The notes beneath the pieces were generated by a model that did not search any database, was not told the origin of the DNA, and saw nothing but the letters and a program-made list of their open reading frames with translations. 16,635 nucleotides of DNA from Tissierellia bacterium (GTDB lineage: Bacteria; Bacillota_A; Clostridia; Tissierellales; Peptoniphilaceae), in contig JAAYEN010000246.1 of NCBI GenBank assembly GCA_012728775.1, positions 1 through 16,635 of the forward strand, written 5' to 3'. The position numbers were made by a program, and so were the translations under genes. The first letter of the stretch is position 1. Each line of letters opens with the position of its first letter. This document shows, one piece after another, positions 1 through 8,029 of this stretch.

Positions 1-459
1 TCTGAAAAGATAATTGACTATATTGCAGAAAATGTAGATTCCAATATAAGGGAATTAGAAGGAGCACTCCTTAGAATAGTAGCTTATTCTAATCTAACTT
101 CCAAAGAAATAGATTTAAATATGGCACAATTGGTATTAAGGGATGTCTTAGAACAAAAAAAGAAAATTATTATAGACTCCTTAAGAATAAAGACTGTAGT
201 TTCCAAAGAATATGGAATATCAGTAGAAGACATGGAGTCCAAAAAAAGACCCAAGGATATCGCCTATCCTAGACAAATAGCCATGTTCTTGTGTAGAGAA
301 CTTACTGAATTATCTCTACCTAAGATAGGATTAGACTTTGGTGGAAGAGATCATACCACAGTTATCCATGCAATAGACAAGATAGCTAATGAAATAAAAG
401 AAAACTCTGAAACCAAAAAGACAATAAATGACTTAAAGAGAAAAATAAAAGACGAGTAG
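1..459 (+). CDS. dnaA: Chromosomal replication initiator DnaA, 3' part (5' end outside window)
   Basis: DnaA is the AAA+ ATPase that binds DnaA boxes and melts the origin. The reading frame is open from base 1, so the 152 codons before the TAG stop are the C-terminal third only. They begin in the lid of the AAA+ domain: the NIRELEGAL motif carries the sensor 2 arginine that contacts ATP (residue 17 of the fragment). The helix-turn-helix DNA-binding domain IV follows, with the family signature around YPRQIAMFLCRELT and GGRDHTTVIHA, which reads the DnaA box. The sequence looks intact up to the stop. An internal ATG at 121 is not the start, since conserved DnaA sequence continues upstream of it. 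The downstream gene is dnaN, the usual partner at the origin. Identification is essentially certain. Confidence 0.97.
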   Translation, partial: SEKIIDYIAENVDSNIRELEGALLRIVAYSNLTSKEIDLNMAQLVLRDVLEQKKKIIIDSLRIKTVVSKEYGISVEDMESKKRPKDIAYPRQIAMFLCRELTELSLPKIGLDFGGRDHTTVIHAIDKIANEIKENSETKKTINDLKRKIKDE

Positions 460-577
460 TTATTAACATATTATAAAATTGAATTTTGTTGAAATCTAAA
501 CCCCAGATAGGGTTGTCCACATATCAACAAGACCTACTACTACTAAATAATATAATAATATCTAAAGAGGAGCAAAC
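460..577. other. dnaA-dnaN spacer, possible origin element
   Basis: This 118-base AT-rich spacer separates dnaA and dnaN, a place where many Firmicutes carry part of oriC. It holds one near-consensus DnaA box (513-521), two weaker matches with two mismatches each (TTATTAACA at 460-468, ATATCAACA at 521-529), and a small inverted repeat AACCC/GGGTT at 499-514 that abuts the best box. The 3' half is a run of A/T-rich sequence (about 541-563) that could unwind easily. A TATAAT sits at 551-556 but has no -35 element at a proper distance. The dnaN ribosome binding site AAAGAGGAG is at 564-572. Whether this is a working origin part cannot be decided here, because the region upstream of dnaA is not visible. 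Confidence 0.4.
513..521 (+). promoter_or_regulatory. DnaA box (one mismatch)
   Basis: TTGTCCACA differs from the consensus TTATCCACA at one position. It lies between dnaA and dnaN on the + strand, where DnaA boxes are expected for origin function or for autoregulation of this operon. The overlapping ATATCAACA at 521-529 is a weaker second match that shares its first base. Confidence 0.55.
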
Positions 578-1675
578 ATGAAATTCACAATCAATCAACA
601 TTCTTTAACTGAGAGCATATCCATTGTTCAAAAGGCTATCTCATCTAGGGCTATTTCTAAAGAACTAGAAGGTGTTTTAATATCCCTGGAAAATAATAGA
701 CTAAAACTTACAGGAACTGATGCAGAAATAATAAGCATTGAAACATATAAGGATTGTAATGGATATGAAGAAGGATCTACTCTAGTAAATGCTAGACTTT
801 TTGGAGATATCATTAGAAAACTTCCTAATGATCTAATTCACATCGAAGTCAAAGGAGATAGAATGTATATAAATGTACAAAATTCTAACTTTGAACTTCT
901 CACTCATAATTATAAAGACTATCCAAATCTTCCCATGCTAGAAGAAAGTAATTCCATAACTTTAAGTAGCGATACCTTGAGAAAAGCTATTAAACAAACT
1001 ACTTTTGCAGTAAGTTTAGATTATAATAGAAGAGCTCTTACAGGTGTTTTATTTGAGGTTAAAGAGGATGAGATTTCTTTTGTGGCATTAGATGGTTATA
1101 GATTATCTATTTACAAAGAAAAAATCCAATCTGATTCAGAATACACAGCTATTGTACCAGGTAGAGCTTTAAATGAACTTTCTAAAATTTTAGGAGATGA
1201 TGAAGAGGAAGTTAAAATAATTTTCTCTAGAAATAATATCTCCTTTAACTTAAAGAATACAGTTTTTTATTCCCAACTGATAGATGGTCAGTTCTTCAAT
1301 TACGAAGATATAATTCGAAGAGAACATGCATCTAATGTAATAGTTAATCGATACGCTTTTCAACAGAGTTTGGAAAGAGCTGAACTATTAGCGAAGGAAG
1401 AAAAAGCTAATTTAGTTAAGCTGGAATTTAGTGAAGATACAGTAAAAATCCTATCCAATACAGAACTTGGTAGTGTGGAAGAAAGTGTAGCAGTGAATAA
1501 TGACGGTATAGACCAACTTATCGCATTTAACTCCAGATATCTATTAGAAGGTATTAAAAATATGGATGATGCTGAAATAAAATGTCAGCTTATGGATGAT
1601 GTAAATCCAATGATAATAGAAGGAGTAGAAAACGAAAATTACCTATACCTCGTACTTCCAGTGAGGTTAGCTTAA
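578..1675 (+). CDS. dnaN: DNA polymerase III beta sliding clamp
   Basis: DnaN forms the homodimeric ring that holds the replicative polymerase on DNA and serves as docking site for repair and replication proteins. The 365-residue length fits the three repeated clamp domains of roughly 120 residues. Recognisable family stretches are the N-terminal MKFTINQHSLTESISIVQKA, the central DYNRRALTGVLFEV at the start of domain 2, LDGYRLSIYKEKI, and the C-terminal YLVLPVRLA, which contributes to the peptide-binding pocket where clamp-binding motifs dock. The ATG at 578 has a strong ribosome binding site AAAGAGGAG five bases upstream. The stop codon TAA shares its last base with the ATG of the next gene, so translation is probably coupled. 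Confidence 0.97.
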   Translation: MKFTINQHSLTESISIVQKAISSRAISKELEGVLISLENNRLKLTGTDAEIISIETYKDCNGYEEGSTLVNARLFGDIIRKLPNDLIHIEVKGDRMYINVQNSNFELLTHNYKDYPNLPMLEESNSITLSSDTLRKAIKQTTFAVSLDYNRRALTGVLFEVKEDEISFVALDGYRLSIYKEKIQSDSEYTAIVPGRALNELSKILGDDEEEVKIIFSRNNISFNLKNTVFYSQLIDGQFFNYEDIIRREHASNVIVNRYAFQQSLERAELLAKEEKANLVKLEFSEDTVKILSNTELGSVEESVAVNNDGIDQLIAFNSRYLLEGIKNMDDAEIKCQLMDDVNPMIIEGVENENYLYLVLPVRLA

Positions 1676-1878
1676 TGGAGATAAAAATAGATACAGAATT
1701 TATTAAATTAGATTCTTTATTAAAATACGCCAATGTCGTAGAAAGTGGCGGCATGGCTAAATCCCTTATCCAAGAAGGATATGTTCTTTTAAATGGAGAA
1801 GTGGAAAACAGAAGGGGAAAAAAGATTTACCCTGGTGATGTAGTGGAGTTAGAAGGAGAAATTATTAAAGTAATATAG
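1675..1878 (+). CDS. rlbA: S4-domain RNA-binding protein RlbA (YaaA)
   Basis: This 67-residue protein consists almost only of an S4 RNA-binding domain: the core around ESGGMAKSLIQEGYVLLNGE, then RRGKKIYPGDVVELEG, is the usual two-helix plus beta layout that binds structured RNA. Small S4 proteins between dnaN and recF are a hallmark of Firmicutes and are named YaaA or RlbA in Bacillus; a role in ribosome assembly has been proposed, but the RNA target is not visible in sequence. The ATG overlaps the dnaN stop by one base, and its TAG stop is followed at once by the recF ATG, so it is likely made by translational coupling with both neighbours. Confidence 0.9.
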   Translation: MEIKIDTEFIKLDSLLKYANVVESGGMAKSLIQEGYVLLNGEVENRRGKKIYPGDVVELEGEIIKVI

Positions 1879-3009
1879 ATGAAGATTAAAGAAATCCAGA
1901 TAAAAAACTTTAGAAATTACAGTCATTTAAATTTAAAATTAAATGAAAATTTTAATGTGTTTTTTGGAAGAAATGGCTCTGGAAAGACTAATATTCTAGA
2001 AGCAGTTTCCATGTTGATTTCTGGGAAAAGTTTTCGAAATGGCAAAGATAAAGACGTATTAAACTTTAATGCCATTACTTATGAAATAGATGCTTTAATA
2101 GAAAGACAGGGACTTGAAAAAGACTATAATTTAGTTTACCAAAAAGACAAAAAAAAGAAAATTCAAGTCAATTTATCCAATGTGACTACTTTAAGGGAAT
2201 TGAGAAGGGAAAGTCCTTTGGTGGTATTTATGCCAGAGGATATGAAAATTGTAAAAGAAGGTCCTAGTCTTAGAAGAAAATATTTAGATGAAGCTATTTC
2301 TAATTTGGATTTAATATATAGATACAATTTAAGCAAATATAATAAAATCCTAAGGGAAAAAAACGAATTACTTAAAGTTAGAAATAAAAATTTAAATGAA
2401 AGGCTTTTATTCGAAGCATATAATATCCAATTGGCTTCCCTGGGAAGCTATATCGTCATGGGTAGAAAAAAATATATAGATACCCTTAATGAAGAAATAA
2501 AGGATATACATTTAAATATTTCTGATGGAGATGAAATTATTTATATAGACTATTCATCCCCTTTGGCACAATATGATGGACTTAAAGAAATAGAAAATCA
2601 AATGCTAGAGGGATTAAGAAAAGCATTAGATAGAGATTTATATGTAAAATACAGCACTTATGGTCCCCATAGGGACGATTTAGAAATTTTTGTAAACGAT
2701 AAAGATTTAAAAGTCTTTGGATCCCAAGGACAACAAAGAAGCGCCATACTCAGTATGAAAATAGTAGAAATACATCTTATAAAAAAACGTAGAAATATTA
2801 ATCCTATACTTTTATTAGATGACGTCTTTTCAGAGTTAGATTCCAATAGAAGAAAAAAACTAATTGAAAATATTTCTGGAATCCAATCCTTCATAACTAT
2901 GGCTGAGAAGATGTACTTGGAAGAATTTAATATTGCCAACTCCAATATTTATTTAGTAGAAAATAATGGAGTTAAAAAATTAAACGGAGGTAATAATGAC
3001 AGAAAATAA
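1879..3009 (+). CDS. recF: DNA replication and repair protein RecF
   Basis: RecF is an SMC/ABC-like ATPase that helps load RecA at single-stranded gaps and aids restart of stalled forks with RecO and RecR. The 376-residue protein has the Walker A motif GRNGSGKT at about residues 30-37, the ABC signature-like GSQGQQR near 281-287, and Walker B ILLLDDVFSELD with acidic residues D314 and D315. The region between is the helical arm typical of RecF. All catalytic motifs are present and the length matches the family. The ATG starts directly after the rlbA stop; the nearest ribosome binding site-like sequence AAGGAG lies about 20 bases upstream, which points to coupling rather than independent initiation. 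The 3' end overlaps gyrB by 14 bases. Confidence 0.95.
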   Translation: MKIKEIQIKNFRNYSHLNLKLNENFNVFFGRNGSGKTNILEAVSMLISGKSFRNGKDKDVLNFNAITYEIDALIERQGLEKDYNLVYQKDKKKKIQVNLSNVTTLRELRRESPLVVFMPEDMKIVKEGPSLRRKYLDEAISNLDLIYRYNLSKYNKILREKNELLKVRNKNLNERLLFEAYNIQLASLGSYIVMGRKKYIDTLNEEIKDIHLNISDGDEIIYIDYSSPLAQYDGLKEIENQMLEGLRKALDRDLYVKYSTYGPHRDDLEIFVNDKDLKVFGSQGQQRSAILSMKIVEIHLIKKRRNINPILLLDDVFSELDSNRRKKLIENISGIQSFITMAEKMYLEEFNIANSNIYLVENNGVKKLNGGNNDRK

Positions 3010-4912
3010 TAGGCACTATGGTGCCGAGAATATAGAGGTTTTAGAGGGCTTAGCCCCAGTTAGGTTAAGACCTCATATGTATATAGGTTCTACTGGCCCA
3101 AAAGGACTTCATCATTTAGTCTATGAAGTAGTAGATAACAGTATTGACGAGGTTTTAGCAGGAGCTGCCAGTGAAATTGACGTAGTAATTTATAAAGACC
3201 AATCCATTTCTATCCAAGACAACGGATCGGGAATTCCAGTAGAAACCCACAGAACTACAGGGTTATCCACAGTAGAAACAGTTTTAACAATACTTCATGC
3301 TGGGGGAAAATTTGATAACGGAGCTTACAAAGTATCTGGAGGACTTCACGGTGTAGGTGTTTCTGTAGTAAATGCCCTTTCAGAATGGCTAGAAGTTACA
3401 GTAAGTAGAAATAATAAAAAATATAAACAACGATTCGAAAGAGGTCTTAGAGTTACAGAATTAGAAGTAGTGGGAGAAAGTACTCACACAGGAACTTTAA
3501 TACACTTTATGCCAGATTCTGAAATTTTTAAAGAAGGAACTGATTTCGATTACGAAATTCTAGCTAGAAGATTTAGAGAAATGGCTTTTTTAACTAAAGA
3601 AGTTAAAATAAATTTACATGATGAAAGAATAGATAAAAAAGAAACATTTCATTACGAAGGAGGAATTAAATCCTTTGTAGAGCATTTAAATAAAAACAAA
3701 AATTCAATCCATAAAGACGTGGCATATATTGAGCAAGATAGAGAAGGTCATAATGTCCAAATTGCTGTACAGTTTACAGACGGATATTCAGAACAAGTTT
3801 TGTCTTTTGGAAATAATATCCATACAGATGAAGGAGGAACCCACGTCTCAGGATTTAGAGGTGGACTGACTAGAACTTTAAATGATTATGCTAGAGAGTA
3901 TAATTATTTAAAAGAAAAAGATGAAAACTTTATCGGAGAAGATACACGCCAAGGTTTGACTGCGGTAATTTCTGTAAAATTACCTAATCCCCAATACGAA
4001 GGCCAAACAAAAGGCAAATTAGTAAATTCAGAAACTAGGGGAATTGTAGAAAATATTGTTAATGAATATTTTAAAAATTATTTAGAAGAAAATCCATCTT
4101 CAGCAAAAGCAATTCTAAAAAAGGTAGTAGAATCTAAGGAAGAAAGAGATTCTATAAGAAAGCTTAAAACTGCCCAAAGACGAACTTCCATGCTGGAAAA
4201 AACTACTTTGCCTGGAAAACTAGCAGATTGCCAATCTGACGATATTACAGAAACGGAAATATTCCTAGTGGAAGGGGACTCTGCGGGTGGATCTGCAAAA
4301 ATGGGAAGAGATAATAGAAATCAAGCCATTTTGCCCCTTAAAGGTAAGATAATGAATGTGGAAAAAGCTAATTTAGTTAGAGTTTTAGGATACGAAGAAA
4401 TTCTTTCTATGATTTCTGCTTTTGGAACAGGAATAGGTGACGATTTCGATATTGAAAAGTTAAGATATGGAAAAATCATAATTATGACGGATGCTGACGT
4501 AGACGGATCTCATATTATGACCTTACTTTTGACTTTCTTCTATAGATATATGCCAGAATTAATAAAACAAGGACATATATTTGTGGCGAAACCTCCTCTT
4601 TACGGTTTAATTAGAGGATCCAAAGTTATAAGATATTGTTATGACGATGAGGAACTTGAACGAGTTTCTAGTGAAATAAATATGCAAAATATTAAAATTT
4701 CTAGATACAAAGGTCTAGGGGAAATGAACGCAGACCAACTTTGGGAAACTACCATGAATCCAGATAATAGAATTTTAAATAGAGTTGTAATAGACGAAGA
4801 TGACAAAGTAGAACTAGACGATACTTTTTCAGTTCTAATGGGTGACAAGGTAGAGCCTAGAAGAGAATTTATTGAAGCTAATGCTAAATACGTTCAAAAT
4901 CTAGATGCTTAG
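2996..4912 (+). CDS. gyrB: DNA gyrase subunit B
   Basis: GyrB supplies the ATPase and part of the DNA cleavage centre of gyrase, which introduces negative supercoils. At 638 residues it matches the short Gram-positive form. The GHKL ATP site is complete: N-box EVVDNSIDE with E44 and N48, G1 DNGSGIP at about 75-81, and GGLHGVGVSVVNALS near 115-129. The TOPRIM domain has EGDSAGG starting at E426 and DADVDGSH at D499, D501 and D503, which bind the metal ions used in cleavage. The C-terminal RREFIEANA stretch is the GyrA-contacting tail. GGAGG at 2986-2990 lies five bases before the ATG. The TAG stop at 4910-4912 is embedded in the ribosome binding site of gyrA. Confidence 0.98.
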   Translation: MTENNRHYGAENIEVLEGLAPVRLRPHMYIGSTGPKGLHHLVYEVVDNSIDEVLAGAASEIDVVIYKDQSISIQDNGSGIPVETHRTTGLSTVETVLTILHAGGKFDNGAYKVSGGLHGVGVSVVNALSEWLEVTVSRNNKKYKQRFERGLRVTELEVVGESTHTGTLIHFMPDSEIFKEGTDFDYEILARRFREMAFLTKEVKINLHDERIDKKETFHYEGGIKSFVEHLNKNKNSIHKDVAYIEQDREGHNVQIAVQFTDGYSEQVLSFGNNIHTDEGGTHVSGFRGGLTRTLNDYAREYNYLKEKDENFIGEDTRQGLTAVISVKLPNPQYEGQTKGKLVNSETRGIVENIVNEYFKNYLEENPSSAKAILKKVVESKEERDSIRKLKTAQRRTSMLEKTTLPGKLADCQSDDITETEIFLVEGDSAGGSAKMGRDNRNQAILPLKGKIMNVEKANLVRVLGYEEILSMISAFGTGIGDDFDIEKLRYGKIIIMTDADVDGSHIMTLLLTFFYRYMPELIKQGHIFVAKPPLYGLIRGSKVIRYCYDDEELERVSSEINMQNIKISRYKGLGEMNADQLWETTMNPDNRILNRVVIDEDDKVELDDTFSVLMGDKVEPRREFIEANAKYVQNLDA

Positions 4913-4921
4913 GAGGAATAA

Positions 4922-7345
4922 ATGTCAGAAATAAAAGATACACAGACAATAGTGGACATAGACTTAAAAACTGAAATGAAGGAATCCTATCTGGATTACG
5001 CCATGAGCGTTATAGTATCCAGAGCCCTTCCAGATGTTAGAGATGGTCTAAAACCTGTCCACAGAAGAATAATATACGGAATGAATGAGCTGGGATTATA
5101 CCCAGATAGGCCATATAGAAAATCTGCTAGGCTAGTTGGAGATGTAATGGGTAAATTTCATCCCCATGGAGACTCGGCTATTTACGATGCAGTAGTAAGA
5201 CTAGCCCAAGATTTTTCAACTAGATATCCCCTAGCTGATGGCCAAGGTAATTACGGCTCCATAGACGGAGACGGTGCAGCTGCTATGCGTTATACAGAAG
5301 TTCGTATGACTAAATTAGCCCAAGAAATGCTTAGGTATATTAATAAAGATACTGTGGATTTTGTTCCTAACTTTGATGAAAGTGAAATGGAACCATCTGT
5401 ACTTCCATCTAAATTTCCTAATCTAATAGTAAACGGATCCAGTGGTATAGCTGTAGGAATGGCGACTAATATGGCGCCTCACAACTTAAACGAAACTATC
5501 GATGGAGTAATAGCTTATATAGATAATCCGGAAATTGACGTAGAAGGATTAATGGAACATATTAAAGGCCCAGACTTCCCCACAGGTGGAATGATAATGG
5601 GCAAAAAAGCCATTAGAGAAGCTTACGAAACAGGTAGAGGAAAGCTGCAATTAAGAGCAGTTGTAGATATTGAACAAAATAAAAAGAGAACAGCTTTAAT
5701 AGTAAAAGAGTTACCATACCAAGTTAATAAATCTCGATTAATTTTAAAAATCGCTGAATACGTCCAAGAAAAGCGAATCGAAGGCATTTCAGATTTACGA
5801 GATGAATCCAATAGAAATGGTATGCGTATAGTAATTGAATTAAAAAGAGATGCTATTCCAGAAGTAGTTTTAAATAATCTGTACAAACACACAGCATTAC
5901 AGACCACATTTGGAATTATTAATATTGCCTTAGTAGATGGAGAACCTATAGAATTAGGTCTTAAAGATTTAATAAAGCATTATGTAAATCATCAAATTGA
6001 AATTATCGAAAGAAGAACTAGATTTGATTTAGATAAAGCAGAAAAAAGAGCTCATATCTTAGAAGGTTTACAAATTGCCATAGACAATATTGACGAGATA
6101 ATAAAAATTATCAGAAGCAGTTATTCAGATGCTGAAATTAAAGCAGAATTTCTATCTAGATTTGGATTAACTGATGTCCAATCCCAAGCAATTTTGGATA
6201 TGCAACTTAAAAGACTTTCAGGATTACAAAGGGAGAAACTTCAAGAAGAATACGCTGATTTAATAAAAGAAATTGCAAGATTAAAAGAAATTTTAGCCAA
6301 TCCAAATATCAGAAATAATATAATTAAAGAAGAGCTAAAAGAAATTGCAGAAAAATACGGAGATTTACGTAGAACAGCTTTGATGCCGGCTGCTGAAGAA
6401 ATAAACTTAGCAGATATGATTAGAGAAGAAGATGTAGTAATTACTCTTACTAATAACGGATACATCAAGAGAATGCCAGAAGGAGCATATAAACCACAAA
6501 ATCGTGGCGGCGTAGGTATTCGTGGACTTTCTACTAAAGATGGAGATTTTGTATGTGAGATGTTTATAGTAAATACCCATGACAATATCTTGTTCTTTAC
6601 TAATTTCGGAAATATCTTTAGCCTTCGAGGATATGATATTCCAGAAGCTGGACGCCAAGCTAGAGGTTCTGCAATAGTAAACCTATTGGCTCTAAAACCT
6701 GGAGAAGAAGTATCTACAGTACTGGCAGTGAAGGAATTTGATGATAATAAATACTTCACAATGGTTACTAAAAAAGGTACAATTAAAAAGACCATCTGTA
6801 GCGAGTTTAAAAACATGAGAAAATCAGGCTTAATAGCTATTAAACTTCGTGAAGATGACGAGCTTATAGAAGTAGAAATCACCGAAGGCAATGAAGAGCT
6901 TATACTATCTACTAAAAATGGATATTCTATAAGATTTGACGAAAAGGACGTAACTCCAACTTCTAGAAATACCCAAGGAGTTATAGGTATTCGTCTAAGA
7001 GAAAATGACGAAGTTGTGAACTTTAGTATAGTAGACGATGACAAATTCTTAGTATCTGTAGGAGAAAATGGTTATGGAAAATTAACTCCTTTGACAGAGT
7101 ATAATAACCAAAACAGAGGCGGAATGGGAGTTATTAGTTATAAGATTACAGAAAAGACTGGAAATGTAATATCTTCACTAGTAGTTTCCAAAGAAGATCA
7201 GTTAATGTTAATTACTGAAGAAGGTGTAATTATTAGAATTGCTGTAGATCAAATAAGTATCTTTGGTAGAAATACCCAAGGGGTTAAACTTATGAATCTA
7301 AAGGAATCAAAAGTAGTAGCAGTAGCAAAATTTATAGGAGAATAA
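4922..7345 (+). CDS. gyrA: DNA gyrase subunit A
   Basis: GyrA carries the DNA breakage-reunion centre and the C-terminal DNA-wrapping domain of gyrase. The 807-residue protein has the catalytic tyrosine Y124 in AMRYTEVRM and the quinolone-determining segment [11 protein letters not shown] with S85 and D89, the wild-type residues at the positions of E. coli S83 and D87. The N-terminal winged-helix and tower domains are followed by the coiled region (QIEIIERR and [11 protein letters not shown]) and, from about residue 500, a beta-pinwheel. Its GyrA box reads QNRGGVG at 526-532 rather than the usual Q-R/K-RGG-R/K-G, and QNRGGMG recurs at 730-736. There is no long acidic tail. AGGAGG at 4911-4916 sits five bases before the ATG. 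The next gene follows after one base. Confidence 0.98.
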   Translation: MSEIKDTQTIVDIDLKTEMKESYLDYAMSVIVSRALPDVRDGLKPVHRRIIYGMNELGLYPDRPYRKSARLVGDVMGKFHPHGDSAIYDAVVRLAQDFSTRYPLADGQGNYGSIDGDGAAAMRYTEVRMTKLAQEMLRYINKDTVDFVPNFDESEMEPSVLPSKFPNLIVNGSSGIAVGMATNMAPHNLNETIDGVIAYIDNPEIDVEGLMEHIKGPDFPTGGMIMGKKAIREAYETGRGKLQLRAVVDIEQNKKRTALIVKELPYQVNKSRLILKIAEYVQEKRIEGISDLRDESNRNGMRIVIELKRDAIPEVVLNNLYKHTALQTTFGIINIALVDGEPIELGLKDLIKHYVNHQIEIIERRTRFDLDKAEKRAHILEGLQIAIDNIDEIIKIIRSSYSDAEIKAEFLSRFGLTDVQSQAILDMQLKRLSGLQREKLQEEYADLIKEIARLKEILANPNIRNNIIKEELKEIAEKYGDLRRTALMPAAEEINLADMIREEDVVITLTNNGYIKRMPEGAYKPQNRGGVGIRGLSTKDGDFVCEMFIVNTHDNILFFTNFGNIFSLRGYDIPEAGRQARGSAIVNLLALKPGEEVSTVLAVKEFDDNKYFTMVTKKGTIKKTICSEFKNMRKSGLIAIKLREDDELIEVEITEGNEELILSTKNGYSIRFDEKDVTPTSRNTQGVIGIRLRENDEVVNFSIVDDDKFLVSVGENGYGKLTPLTEYNNQNRGGMGVISYKITEKTGNVISSLVVSKEDQLMLITEEGVIIRIAVDQISIFGRNTQGVKLMNLKESKVVAVAKFIGE

Positions 7346-7346
7346 A

Positions 7347-7673
7347 ATGGCTTTTAGAAAAGAAATAATTGAAATAGAAGGAAAACCTCCGATAGTTAAT
7401 CTTTATGGGGAATTAGATATTTATTCTACCCAAGACTTTAAAAATGACACTATAGAATTACTAAAAAATAGCCAAGAAGATTTATACCTTGATTTTACCA
7501 ATTTAGAGTATATAGATTCCACAGGCTTGGGAGCTTTGATTTCTATATTAAAAGAAGCAAAAGAAATAGATAAAGATATTTATCTAATCGAAGTTAACGA
7601 AAGGATAAGAAAATTATTCAAAATTACCAAATTGGAAGAGATGTTTAAATTTGTAGGTGAGATGAATGAATAG
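7347..7673 (+). CDS. rsbV: RsbV/SpoIIAA-type anti-anti-sigma factor (STAS domain)
   Basis: This 108-residue protein is a single STAS domain. In partner-switching systems the unphosphorylated protein binds the anti-sigma kinase and so frees a sigma factor; phosphorylation of a serine at the start of helix alpha-2 blocks this. The diagnostic motif YIDSTGLGALISILKEA is present, with S58 as the expected phosphosite. The N-terminal VNLYGELDIYST stretch is the usual beta-strand entry of the family. The ATG lies one base after the gyrA stop, with AGGAG at 7336-7340 inside the gyrA end, and the 3' end overlaps the anti-sigma gene by eight bases. It could equally be called SpoIIAA; position and neighbours favour the RsbV name. 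No PP2C phosphatase gene is visible nearby. Confidence 0.85.
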   Translation: MAFRKEIIEIEGKPPIVNLYGELDIYSTQDFKNDTIELLKNSQEDLYLDFTNLEYIDSTGLGALISILKEAKEIDKDIYLIEVNERIRKLFKITKLEEMFKFVGEMNE

Positions 7674-8016
7674 AGAAAAATTTAATTTTATTGTACCAGC
7701 AAAAGCTGAAAATCTTTCAATGGTGAGGCTTACTACTTCAGCAATAGCAAGTAAGTCTAATTTTAGTATAGAAAAAATAGAAGATTTAAAATTGTGTATA
7801 TCAGAAATATGTAATATCATCATCAAAAGTGAATCCAGTGAAGTATTCAATATAGAATACTTCCTGGAATCTGAAGAAATTGAAGTAAGTATAGTGGGAT
7901 TAGAAAAACCCAAACAAGAACTAGAAGATATAGAAATGAGTAAAATGATTTTAAAAGCTCTAATAGAAGATGTTACTTTTTCAAAAGATCACATTAAAAT
8001 CAGACTCATAGTATAA
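7666..8016 (+). CDS. rsbW: RsbW-like anti-sigma factor with degenerate ATP-binding motifs
   Basis: Between an RsbV-like and a SigB/F-like gene stands a 116-residue protein matching the RsbW/SpoIIAB family (GHKL kinase fold). The N-terminal VPAKAENLSMVRLTTSAIA and the helix EDLKLCISEI are typical. Normal RsbW/SpoIIAB proteins are longer, about 135-160 residues. The N-box normally has Glu followed four residues later by Asn (SEACTN); here it reads SEICNI, so the aligned position after E47 is I51 and the Asn is shifted to 50. No DxGxG box follows the VSIVG strand, and the GLGL box is replaced by MSKM before the conserved-looking helix ILKALIEDV. What is seen is loss of most nucleotide-binding signatures and a shortened lid; that it lacks kinase activity is inference. 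It may still bind the sigma factor. AGGTGA at 7655-7660 precedes the ATG. Confidence 0.75.
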   Translation: MNREKFNFIVPAKAENLSMVRLTTSAIASKSNFSIEKIEDLKLCISEICNIIIKSESSEVFNIEYFLESEEIEVSIVGLEKPKQELEDIEMSKMILKALIEDVTFSKDHIKIRLIV

Positions 8017-8029
8017 CTGGGAGTTAAAT

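Noticed and set aside
551..556. TATAAT as -10 element of a dnaN promoter
   Set aside because: No -35-like sequence at 16-18 bases upstream, and the start site would fall almost on the ribosome binding site. More likely a chance match in AT-rich sequence.
6241..7044. A 267-codon open frame on the - strand inside gyrA
   Set aside because: It lies opposite the conserved gyrase beta-pinwheel, is rich in Ser/Ile/Leu as expected from the antisense of this coding sequence, and matches no family I know. It is a shadow of gyrA, as are the other antisense frames in the window.
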